Part shown: piece by piece, positions 41,234 to 48,909 of the stretch | How the letters are laid out: each line of letters starts with the position of its first letter | Position numbering within the stretch: the first letter of the stretch is position 1 | Source: Candidatus Binatia bacterium | GTDB taxonomy: Bacteria; Desulfobacterota_B; Binatia; UBA9968; JAJDTQ01 | Assembly (NCBI GenBank): GCA_022827045.1 | Contig: JAJDTQ010000050.1 | Span: 1-49,548 of the forward strand | Direction of reading: 5' to 3' | DNA length: 49,548 nt | The notes under the pieces: generated by a model | The model's input: only the letters and a program-made list of their open reading frames with translations | Databases searched by the model: none | What the model was told of the DNA's origin: nothing | Position numbers and translations under genes: made by a program

Positions 41234-43168
41234 ATGAAGTTTCCGATCGCGGGTGTCATCACCCTTCTCATCCTCTTCACCGTGCAACCGGGCGCGGCCC
41301 AGACGTCCCCGGGCCAACCGCCGGAGGCCGCGGCCACCGACGAGAACGTCGAACAACTCCCCGAGATCGTGGTTTCGGCGAGCCGCGTGCCACTGCAGGC
41401 CAAGGCCGTCGGCAGCTCGGTCACGGTCATCACCGCGGAAGAGATCGAGCGCAAGCAGGTACGGGTCGTGTCCGACCTGCTGCGGGAGGTGCCGGGAGTC
41501 GCGGTGCACCGTTCCGGCACGGCGGGCACGCTCACCGCGGTACGCCTGCGCGGCGCCGAGCACGGACACACCCTGGTCATCATCGACGGCGTGAAGGTCA
41601 ACGACCCGAGCAGCAGCGGCGCCATCTTCAACTTCGCCGATCTGCTGGCCGACGACATCGAGCGCATCGAGGTGCTGCGGGGGCCGCAGAGCGGCGTCTA
41701 CGGCAGCGACGCCATCGGCGGAGTCGTCAACATCGTCACCAAGAAGGGGCGCGGGCCGGCGACCGCAAGTCTGAGCGCGGAGGGCGGCTCGTTCGGAACG
41801 GGCAACGTGTCGGCGGGAATTCGAGGCGGCGGCGACGGCCACGATTTCTCCCTGAACGCGGCTGGCTTCAGGACCTCCGGGATATCCATCGCCGCCGGAA
41901 ACGAGAAGGACGGGTACCGGAATCAGACCTACAGCGCGAAGCTCGGCCTGCGGCCAGGCGAGAATCTCGAGTTCCGGTTGTTTGGCCGCTACGTCAAGGG
42001 AAACGTGGAAACCGACAACGTGCCGAGAGACAACGACGACCGCACCGACTCGGACCATGCCATGGGGCGGACCCGTTTGAAGTACAGCCTGCTGGGCGGG
42101 GACTGGCGGCATGCCCTCGGCGCCGCCATGCACCGGAAGAGGCGGACGGTGGTCAGCCGGTGGGGAACCAGCGAATACGACGGCAGGAAGTCACGCCTTG
42201 ACTATGAAACCAACTACTTTTTCGAGACGCCCGCGGTGGCCGACGCGACACATGCCGTGACCTTCGTCGCCGAGCGGGAAACGAACTCCCAGACCTCGGG
42301 CGGGGCGTCCTCCGATGTCGCGAGCCACGGCTATTCCGCCGAATATCAAATCGGGTTCTCGGACCGACTCTTCCTCTCGAGCAGCGTCCGTCACGACGAC
42401 AACGAACGCTTCGATGACACGACGACGTTCCGAGTCACGGCCGCCTACGTGCTGGACGGGAGCGGAACACGGTTCCACGGCAGCTACGGCACCGGGGTCA
42501 AGAACCCCACCCTGTCGCATCTGTTCCAGCAGTTCGGCCGTGTGGGCCCGAATCCCGACGTGGAACCCGAGGAGAGCAAGGGTTGGGACATCGGCATCGA
42601 GCAAACCCTGCTCGAAGGCCGGCTCTCCCTGGACATGACCTGGTTCGATAACCGCCCGACGAACCTGATCTACTGGAACGACGCCGGCACCCCCTACGAC
42701 TGGCAAAACCCCGAGACCGGCGACGACGACTTCTACGACAACCTGGACGGGACATCGAGGATCAGCGGCCTGGAGTTCACCCTGAGGGCACGCCCGGCGA
42801 GGGGAATGAACCTGTCGGCCCAGTACACCTACACCGACGCCAAGGACCCTGACGGCGGGCTGCTGCCGCGCCGGGCCGAGCACGCGGCCAGTCTCAACCT
42901 CGGCTACGCCTTCATGGACGGCAGGGCCGCCGTCGACCTCGGCATCGACTACAACGGCGAACAGCTCAACCGCAAGGCCAATCCCGTGATGCTGGACGAC
43001 TTCACGCTGGTCAACCTGGCGGCAGCCTACAAGGTAACGGAACGAATCGAGATCTTCGGGCGGATCGACAACCTGTTCGACACGGACTATGAGGAGGTGC
43101 CCGGCTATCACACCACCGGCATAGGGTTTTTCGCCGGCGTTCGGGGAACCCTTGAGTTGTCCAGGTGA
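41234..43168 (+). CDS. btuB: Vitamin B12 outer-membrane receptor, BtuB-like
   Basis: A 644-residue TonB-dependent receptor. A signal peptide (ITLLILFTVQPGAAQ) is followed by a probable TonB box region around LPEIVVSASR. The plug domain has VTVITAEEIERKQVRVVSDL, RGAEHGHTLVIIDGVKVNDP and RGPQSGVYGSDAIGGVVNIV. The barrel ends near GFFAGVRGTLELSR. A cobalamin riboswitch stands directly in front, which fixes the substrate class. It forms an outer-membrane/TonB/ABC importer chain with the neighbouring genes. Confidence 0.95.
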   Translation: MKFPIAGVITLLILFTVQPGAAQTSPGQPPEAAATDENVEQLPEIVVSASRVPLQAKAVGSSVTVITAEEIERKQVRVVSDLLREVPGVAVHRSGTAGTLTAVRLRGAEHGHTLVIIDGVKVNDPSSSGAIFNFADLLADDIERIEVLRGPQSGVYGSDAIGGVVNIVTKKGRGPATASLSAEGGSFGTGNVSAGIRGGGDGHDFSLNAAGFRTSGISIAAGNEKDGYRNQTYSAKLGLRPGENLEFRLFGRYVKGNVETDNVPRDNDDRTDSDHAMGRTRLKYSLLGGDWRHALGAAMHRKRRTVVSRWGTSEYDGRKSRLDYETNYFFETPAVADATHAVTFVAERETNSQTSGGASSDVASHGYSAEYQIGFSDRLFLSSSVRHDDNERFDDTTTFRVTAAYVLDGSGTRFHGSYGTGVKNPTLSHLFQQFGRVGPNPDVEPEESKGWDIGIEQTLLEGRLSLDMTWFDNRPTNLIYWNDAGTPYDWQNPETGDDDFYDNLDGTSRISGLEFTLRARPARGMNLSAQYTYTDAKDPDGGLLPRRAEHAASLNLGYAFMDGRAAVDLGIDYNGEQLNRKANPVMLDDFTLVNLAAAYKVTERIEIFGRIDNLFDTDYEEVPGYHTTGIGFFAGVRGTLELSR

Positions 43169-43171
43169 TTG

Positions 43172-44935
43172 TCAGTCCGCGAGGAGCGAAACAATCTCGC
43201 GTTCCTTGGCGCGGACAAGACCCCGGCCGGTGATGCGTAGCTCGGGGAGGGTGACGAACGTAAGGAAGCAGAGCGCGTAGAGGGGCTTGGCGAAAGCCGC
43301 GCCGCGCCCTCTCAGGGTCTGCTGTACCGCGGCCAGTTCGCGGCCCACGTCGCGCCAAGGTTCCAGGGAGAAGAGGCCGCCGATGGGGAACGGGATTTTC
43401 TGGAGAATCCGCCCCTTGTCCACCAGCGCGACGCCACCGCCGGCTTCGAGCAACAGGTTGGCGCAGTAGGCCATGTCGTAGTCGCTGGTGCCCGCCACCA
43501 GGAGCGTGTACTCGTCGAGGTTGACGGTGGTCCCGACGGCGCCAATGTCGGTTCCGAGGCCTCGAATGAAGCCGAAGGCCGGGCTGAGGCCCTCCTGGCG
43601 GTCGAACACGGCGACCTTGAGAAGGTCGTTGTCGACGTCCGCCGAGATGACCCCGCCGGCACAAGCCACCTCCACCGTCCGCTCCCGGGTAATGGTCTGG
43701 TTGACCAGATCCATCACCCGCACCCGTGCGTGGGGAGCCTCGCAGCCGATTCTCATGTCGTCGGCCGTCACGGGCAGGCGGAAAGCTGTCTTGAGTCCCA
43801 TGCCGCCCGGAAAAGGCGGGGGAACGGCATCTACCTTGGACTCGCCGTCCTCGGCCACCAACTCGCCGCCGATGAACGTGGCCCCTACCCGCACGGTTTC
43901 GAGGTCGTCCAGCAGCACGAAATCGGCGAACCGGCCGGGCGCCAGGCCGCCGATGTCCTGGTCGAGGCCGGAGTAGGTAGCCGGGTGAAGCGTAGCTGCC
44001 TGGATGGCGCGCACGGGACTCAAACCGCACTCCACGGCGCGGCGGATCACGTGGTCCATGTGGCCGTGCGCGGCCACGTCGTCGGGGGCCATTCCGTCGG
44101 TGACCAGGATCAACCGGCCGGTGTCGACGTCGGCGGCCAGCAACGGCTTGAGGGTGGCTTCCAGATCCTGCCGGAACGAACCCTCGCGCAGCATGGTCCA
44201 GTAGCCGAGTCGCAGGCGCGCCAGGGCGTCCTCGCCGTTGATGGGCTCGTGGCACGAGGACACGGAAGCGGCGGCGATGGCGTTGAGGCGGCGGTCCCGG
44301 GCGCCGGCGGTGTGGCCGTGAACGATCTTGCCCTCGTTCAGGGTCATGCCGATGCGCGCCAGGAGATCAGGGTCTGCCTGCACCAAACGGAGCCATGAGA
44401 CCACCTCGCCGAGCCCCAGCACCCGTGGATCCCGCAGGATCTCGGCCACCTCCGTGTCCGACATGGATTCGGTGCGGCACAACAACGGATCCTGCGGCGC
44501 GGCCATGGAGATCAGGGTGTAGACGCGCAACGGGTGGGAGGCGACCTCGTCCAGGAAGAGCCGCATGCCGGTCAGGCCGAACGCCACGGTGTGCTCGTCG
44601 CAGGAGGCCATGAGCGCGGTGGTGCCATGGGGCACGTAGGCCTGCAGCAACTCGAAGGGACGGCAGAAGTGGGCGATGTGAGTGTGTGCGTCGATGAAAC
44701 CGGGCGCCACCCAGCGGTCGCGGGCGTCGATGATCCGAGTCTCCTCGCCACGGGTGTGCTCGGCGTTGGGTCCCACGTAACAGATCCTTCCCGAGCTCAC
44801 GGCCATTTCCATGCCGTCCAGCACCTCGCCGCTGTAGACGTTGATCAGCCGCCCGCCGGTGACCACGAGGTCGGACTTGACCTCGCCCATGCTGGCGCGG
44901 ATCAGGTGCTGGATCGTCTCTTGGTCCTTGCCCAT
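43172..44935 (-). CDS. ade: Adenine deaminase
   Basis: A 587-residue amidohydrolase turning adenine into hypoxanthine. APGFIDAHTHIAHF near residue 75 gives HxH; LGEVVSW holds the Glu, and HGHTAG and SSCHEPINGEDA the further His ligands. LREGSFRQDLE and LVTDGMAPDDV follow. The long C-terminal domain (FPGGMGLKTAFRLPVTADDM onward) is as in Ade. The start at 44935 fits family length; a longer frame to 45166 runs through a dispersed repeat. It ends three bases after btuB on the opposite strand. The DDR motif reads DGM here, so activity should be tested. Confidence 0.87.
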   Translation of the reverse strand: MGKDQETIQHLIRASMGEVKSDLVVTGGRLINVYSGEVLDGMEMAVSSGRICYVGPNAEHTRGEETRIIDARDRWVAPGFIDAHTHIAHFCRPFELLQAYVPHGTTALMASCDEHTVAFGLTGMRLFLDEVASHPLRVYTLISMAAPQDPLLCRTESMSDTEVAEILRDPRVLGLGEVVSWLRLVQADPDLLARIGMTLNEGKIVHGHTAGARDRRLNAIAAASVSSCHEPINGEDALARLRLGYWTMLREGSFRQDLEATLKPLLAADVDTGRLILVTDGMAPDDVAAHGHMDHVIRRAVECGLSPVRAIQAATLHPATYSGLDQDIGGLAPGRFADFVLLDDLETVRVGATFIGGELVAEDGESKVDAVPPPFPGGMGLKTAFRLPVTADDMRIGCEAPHARVRVMDLVNQTITRERTVEVACAGGVISADVDNDLLKVAVFDRQEGLSPAFGFIRGLGTDIGAVGTTVNLDEYTLLVAGTSDYDMAYCANLLLEAGGGVALVDKGRILQKIPFPIGGLFSLEPWRDVGRELAAVQQTLRGRGAAFAKPLYALCFLTFVTLPELRITGRGLVRAKEREIVSLLAD

Positions 44936-44982
44936 GGTTCTTGTCTCAGCCTCCCGCGCATAAGACCCCGCGCCTCCCATCC

Positions 44983-45033
44983 TGGATTCCGGCCCCGTAT
45001 CAAGTACGGGGCAGGTTTTTCGCCGGAATGACG
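44983..45033. repeat. Dispersed CCGGCCCCGTATCAAGTACGGGG-type repeat
   Basis: TGGATTCCGGCCCCGTATCA then AGTACGGGGCAGG and CGCCGGAATGACG form nested inverted repeats common in proteobacterial intergenic DNA. Confidence 0.6.
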
Positions 45034-45082
45034 AGTCCGGGACGGCATTGTATTGCCCTGATCGTTGCCGTACCATGGCCGC

Positions 45083-45838
45083 GTGAAGAATCTGGTGTTG
45101 CGCAATATCGGCAAGCGTTTCGGTTCGGTGACGGCCGTGGATGACTTCAGCCTCGAGGTGGAGCAAGGGGAGTTCCTGGTCATCATCGGCGAAAGCGGCT
45201 GCGGCAAGACCACGCTGCTACGCATCATCGCCGGCCTCGAGACCCCGGACACGGGCGAGGTCCTCATCGGCGGGGTGCCGGTGAACGACGTGCCGCCCGG
45301 GCGAAGAGACGTGCAGCTCATTTTCCAGAGCTATGCGCTGTGGCCGCATATGCGTGTCTTCGACGACCGCAAATACGCCAACCTGACGCTTCCCCTGCGC
45401 ATCCGGAAATGGTCCGTGGGAGCCATCCGCGAGTTGATCCGGCCGCTGGCCAAGGCCCTCAACATCGAGGAGCGGCTGTTCGAGCGCAAGCCCCCGGAAC
45501 TGTCCGCCGGACAACAGCAACGGGTGGCGCTAGCCCGCGCCATGACCACCTATCCGCAGATCATGCTGATGGACGAGCCCCTCAGCAACCTGGACCCGCC
45601 CAACCGCCGCCGGGTGCGGACCGAGATCCGCGCGTTCCACAAGGAACAGCGTCTCACGACGATCCTGGTCACCCACAACCTGGAGGATGCCCTGGAGCTG
45701 GCGGACCGTATCGCGCTCATGCACGAGGGACGCCTGGAACAGGTGGGGACGGCCGAGAGCCTGATGCGCCGCCCCGCCAACGAGTACGTCAGCGACTACT
45801 TCCGCGTCCGCCCTTCCTACGGCGTACCGTTCCAGTGA
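45083..45838 (+). CDS. ABC transporter ATPase, PotA/FbpC-like without TOBE domain
   Basis: The 251-residue ATPase has Walker A GESGCGKTTL near residue 37, Q-loop LIFQSYALWPHM near 80, signature LSAGQQQRVALARAM near 138 and Walker B IMLMDEPLSNLDP near 158. H-loop is LVTHNLEDALELAD. The C-terminus stops soon after the nucleotide-binding core, without the TOBE domain of typical PotA/FbpC proteins. GTG 45083 is the likely start; TTG 45065 is possible. No permease gene is next to it, so it may serve a distant importer such as the permease at 4319. This pairing is inference. Confidence 0.85.
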   Translation: MKNLVLRNIGKRFGSVTAVDDFSLEVEQGEFLVIIGESGCGKTTLLRIIAGLETPDTGEVLIGGVPVNDVPPGRRDVQLIFQSYALWPHMRVFDDRKYANLTLPLRIRKWSVGAIRELIRPLAKALNIEERLFERKPPELSAGQQQRVALARAMTTYPQIMLMDEPLSNLDPPNRRRVRTEIRAFHKEQRLTTILVTHNLEDALELADRIALMHEGRLEQVGTAESLMRRPANEYVSDYFRVRPSYGVPFQ

Positions 45839-45844
45839 CGCATG

Positions 45845-45933
45845 CCCTCACCCGGCCTTCGGCCACCCTCTCCCAGAGGGAGAGGGTGTCAAATTAGCCC
45901 TCTCCCTCTGGGAGAGGGTGGGGGTGAGGGCGC
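45845..45933. repeat. Two facing CCCTCTCCC repeats
   Basis: GCCACCCTCTCCCAGAGGGA and CCCTCTCCCTCTGGGAGAGG flank GTGTCAAATTAG. Each is a hairpin, and the pair sits between the convergent ATPase and binding-protein genes, where it may act as a bidirectional terminator. Confidence 0.75.
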
Positions 45934-45947
45934 CCGAAGCCCGCCGG

Positions 45948-46937
45948 TCAGATCTTGAACGCCTCCCGGGTGTTGTCCGCGTACAGACTCTCGACATCCA
46001 CGGGGTTCTTGATGACTCCCTGCTCCAGCAGGTAGGAGTGGAAGGTCTCCAGGGTCTTGCGGTTGCTCTCGAAACCGTAGGGCCAGTAGTCCTCGCCCAT
46101 GAGTTCCACCGTCTCCTCGTACTCGAACAGGTACCAGAGCTGGTGCGTGCGCAGCACGTTGGTGTCGTAGATCTGCGACACGCACAGGTCCTTGGCCTGG
46201 CAGAACGCCTTGTAGAGGTTCTGGGTCACCCACGGGTGTGCTTCGTAGATCTCCCGGCGCACCACGATGCAGTGCATGATGGGGAACAGGCCGGTGCGGC
46301 GGAAGTAATCCATCTCGGCGGCGCGGCAGTCCTCGAAGAGACGCGTGATGCCGGGGGCGCGGCGCACGAAGCAGGACGGCATGCGCGCCGACACCAGCGC
46401 GTCGATATCGCCCTTCTCCAGCATGTCGTCGAGGGTCCGCTCCTCCTCGGTGTCGATCTCGACCCCGGCCGGGGCGTCGAACGGCACGCGGTCCTTGCGG
46501 CCGGGCTGCTCCACGCCGCCCTGGATCCAGTGGACGTCCCTGGCCTCCACGCCGAAGTCGTGCTGCAGCATGCCGCGCACCCACACCGACGCGGTCATGG
46601 TGTACTCGGGCACGCCCACGCGCCGGCCCTTGAGGTCCTCGGGCTTGCTGATCCCCGAAGCCGCGTTCACGAAGATGCAGCGGTGCCGGAACATGCGGGA
46701 GGGGAACACCGGGATGGCGATGAACGGCTGGTGGCCGCGGGACGCGTCCACGTGGTAAGCCCCCATCGACATCTCGGCGGCATCGAACTCCTGAAAATGG
46801 AGCATGCGCCAGAAGATCTCCTCCACGGGCAGCGCCACGTAGTTGAGATCGATGCCCTCGGGCTTCACCAGCCCGTCCTTGAGGGCCCGGGTGCGGTCGT
46901 AGTCCTCACACGCCAGCGTCAGTTCGATGTTTGCCAT
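45948..46937 (-). CDS. 4,5-dihydroxyphthalate decarboxylase-like binding protein
   Basis: GAGGGAACC precedes the ATG. A 329-residue cytoplasmic protein without signal peptide, of the type-2 periplasmic-binding fold used by 4,5-dihydroxyphthalate decarboxylase and ABC binding-protein relatives: IELTLACEDYDRTRALKDGL at the start, FRHRCIFVNAASGISKPEDL near residue 90, LKGRRVGVPEYTMTASVWVR, then GDIDALVSARMPS near 180. No hydrolytic motif is known for the family beyond overall similarity. It is unlinked to the neighbouring ATPase. The assignment is to the family; decarboxylation of phthalates is only one possibility. Confidence 0.83.
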   Translation of the reverse strand: MANIELTLACEDYDRTRALKDGLVKPEGIDLNYVALPVEEIFWRMLHFQEFDAAEMSMGAYHVDASRGHQPFIAIPVFPSRMFRHRCIFVNAASGISKPEDLKGRRVGVPEYTMTASVWVRGMLQHDFGVEARDVHWIQGGVEQPGRKDRVPFDAPAGVEIDTEEERTLDDMLEKGDIDALVSARMPSCFVRRAPGITRLFEDCRAAEMDYFRRTGLFPIMHCIVVRREIYEAHPWVTQNLYKAFCQAKDLCVSQIYDTNVLRTHQLWYLFEYEETVELMGEDYWPYGFESNRKTLETFHSYLLEQGVIKNPVDVESLYADNTREAFKI

Positions 46938-47210
46938 GGTTCCCTCGGTATGTGTGGTATTCGTAGCGCACCCGCCGTCAACGGGCGTGACGCCCCGCGC
47001 CCGGGGTGCACCGAACGCCGGACCGCCGCCAATCCCATCCCCGTGATGACGAACGGATGCGCCAAGTCAGGGGTCCCCAGCGAACCTACGAGAAGGAACG
47101 CGAGATTTCAAACCGCACGACTACCCTGCTCCACCCGGATCTTTGCGGAGAGATTTCCCGTGATCCTCTCTGCTTGTAAATCGCTCATGTTCTGAGCTAA
47201 AATCGCCCGC

Positions 47211-48443
47211 ATGGCAAGCGATTCGTACTATCTGCCTCGATTCGCTTCGCGGTTGCTGGAACGCGCGCTGCAAGCCTCTCCCGTCGTCGTGCTCATGGGG
47301 GCAAGGCAGACCGGCAAGAGCACGCTGGTTCAAGCGGAACCGTGTCTCGAAGACCGCCTCTACCTGACCCTCGACGATCTGGACATTCGCGAGCGGGCGC
47401 GAATGGCCGCTCCCGAGCTGGTGCGGAGCGCGCCCCGGTTGACGCTCGACGAGGTACAGCGGGAGCCGGACCTGTTGCTCGCCGTCAAGCGAGCGGTGGA
47501 CGAGGATCGGCCCAGACACCACGGCCGTTTCGTCCTGACCGGATCAGCGAACCTGCTGCTGATGCAGCGCATCTCGGAGACCCTCGCCGGTCGCGCGATC
47601 TACGTGAACCTCTGGCCGCTGACCCGGGGCGAACGCCGGGGACTCGGAACGCCGGGAATCTGGACGGAACTTCTGGCGACGCCCGCGGCCGAATGGTTCG
47701 AGCTGCTGCATTCCCGCGACGCGGTCCCGTGCGACTGGCGCGACGATGTCCGCGCCGGCGGCTATCCAGCGGCCATGGGGCTCGACGGCGACTCCCGGTC
47801 GTTGTGGTTCGATGGGTACATGCGCACCTATCTGGAACGCGACCTTCAGCAGCTCGCCGCCATCCACAACCTGGTGGACTTTCGGCGGCTCGTGCGCGCC
47901 GCAAGCCTTCGGCTCGGCGGTCTGTTGAACCAGGCGGAGATCGGGCGTGACACCCGCATTCCGCGGGCAACCGTCCAGCGATACATCGACCTGCTGGAAA
48001 CGTCCTTTCAGATCGTGCGGTTGGCTCCCTTCGCCGTGAATCGCACGAAACGGCTGATCAAGAGCCCGAAACTCTACTGGAGCGACCCCGCGCTCGCCCT
48101 GTGGCTGAACGGCGGCGGACAACCTTCCGGCGAGTATCTCGAGAACGTGGTGCTGCTGGATCTCCTGGTGTGGCGTGACGGCCAGGTTCCGGCCCCGGAG
48201 ATACTCTTCTGGCGCACCTCCACCGACCGGGAGGTGGATTTCGTGATCGAGTCCGGTGACCGGTTGTTGCCGATAGAGGTCAAGTCAGCCGCCGTCCCCA
48301 CCCTCGCCGACGCGCGCGGCCTGCGGACCTTTGCGGACGAGTATCCGGAACGGTTTGGCGGCGGCCTGTTGCTCCACGGCGGCCGCCAGACCCAATGGCT
48401 TGCCGACCGTATCCTGGCCGTACCCTGGTGGCGTGTGCTGTGA
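47211..48443 (+). CDS. AAA ATPase with DUF4143 domain
   Basis: A 410-residue protein. N-terminal AAA_14 domain: VVLMGARQTGKSTLVQ (Walker A, residues 30-38), LYLTLDDLD, RLTLDEVQREPDL (Walker B) and GRFVLTGSANLLLM. The C-terminal DUF4143 domain begins near residue 200 (RTYLERDLQQLAAIHNLVDF) and has LYWSDPALALWL and a nuclease-like EVDFVIESGDRLLPIEVKS (D-E-K pattern) near 345. These proteins are common in prokaryotes and of unclear job, often near mobile or antitoxin loci. Here it stands alone. Confidence 0.88.
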   Translation: MASDSYYLPRFASRLLERALQASPVVVLMGARQTGKSTLVQAEPCLEDRLYLTLDDLDIRERARMAAPELVRSAPRLTLDEVQREPDLLLAVKRAVDEDRPRHHGRFVLTGSANLLLMQRISETLAGRAIYVNLWPLTRGERRGLGTPGIWTELLATPAAEWFELLHSRDAVPCDWRDDVRAGGYPAAMGLDGDSRSLWFDGYMRTYLERDLQQLAAIHNLVDFRRLVRAASLRLGGLLNQAEIGRDTRIPRATVQRYIDLLETSFQIVRLAPFAVNRTKRLIKSPKLYWSDPALALWLNGGGQPSGEYLENVVLLDLLVWRDGQVPAPEILFWRTSTDREVDFVIESGDRLLPIEVKSAAVPTLADARGLRTFADEYPERFGGGLLLHGGRQTQWLADRILAVPWWRVL

Positions 48444-48565
48444 CCTGGAAGCCTGCGGCAAGTGCCGGCGATGCCGCCACTGGACGCCTTGCAAGAGCGG
48501 ATGTCCGCGCTCGATGACAGGCGGGTTTGAAACTTGGGTGAACTGGCTGCCCTAGTCTGTGTTGA

Positions 48566-48874
48566 AGATCTCCGGGCGGCCGCGCGCGCGACAACGTCGC
48601 TGTCCTGGTCGGCGCCGCCAACCGGGACCCGGATGTCTTCGAGGAGCCCGACCGGCTCGATGTCGGCCGCGCGAGCTGTCCCCACCTCTCGCTCGGGCGC
48701 GGCATCCACCACTGCCTCGGCGCGCCGCTTGCGCGCCTGGAGGGAAGGATCGCGTTCGAGATGCTGCTGGAGCGCTTCGCGCGGATCGACCTGCTCGGCG
48801 GGCGCCCGACGTATCGCAACGGCATCGTGTTGCGCGGCCGCCGGTCCCTGCCGCTCAGCTGCCGACGCGCGTGA
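48566..48874 (+). pseudogene. Cytochrome P450 C-terminal remnant
   Basis: The frame from 48566 has no start codon but encodes the last ~95 residues of a bacterial P450: NVAVLVGAANRDPDVFEEPD, then the haem-ligand loop HLSLGRGIHHCLGAPLARLE and LEMLLERF-type FEMLLERFARIDLLGGRPTY. Everything upstream (substrate sites, I-helix, ExxR) is missing. The TTTCAAA repeat at 48520 lies just before the break. It is a deletion remnant, not a gene. The haem Cys is intact. Confidence 0.75.
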
Positions 48875-48909
48875 GCCGCCGCCATGCCGGGCCCTTGCCG
48901 GAAACGGGC

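Noticed and set aside
44200..44300. Cys in place of Asp before the His-Glu of adenine deaminase as an active-site loss
   Set aside because: E. coli adenine deaminase also has a CHE form, so this is normal variation.
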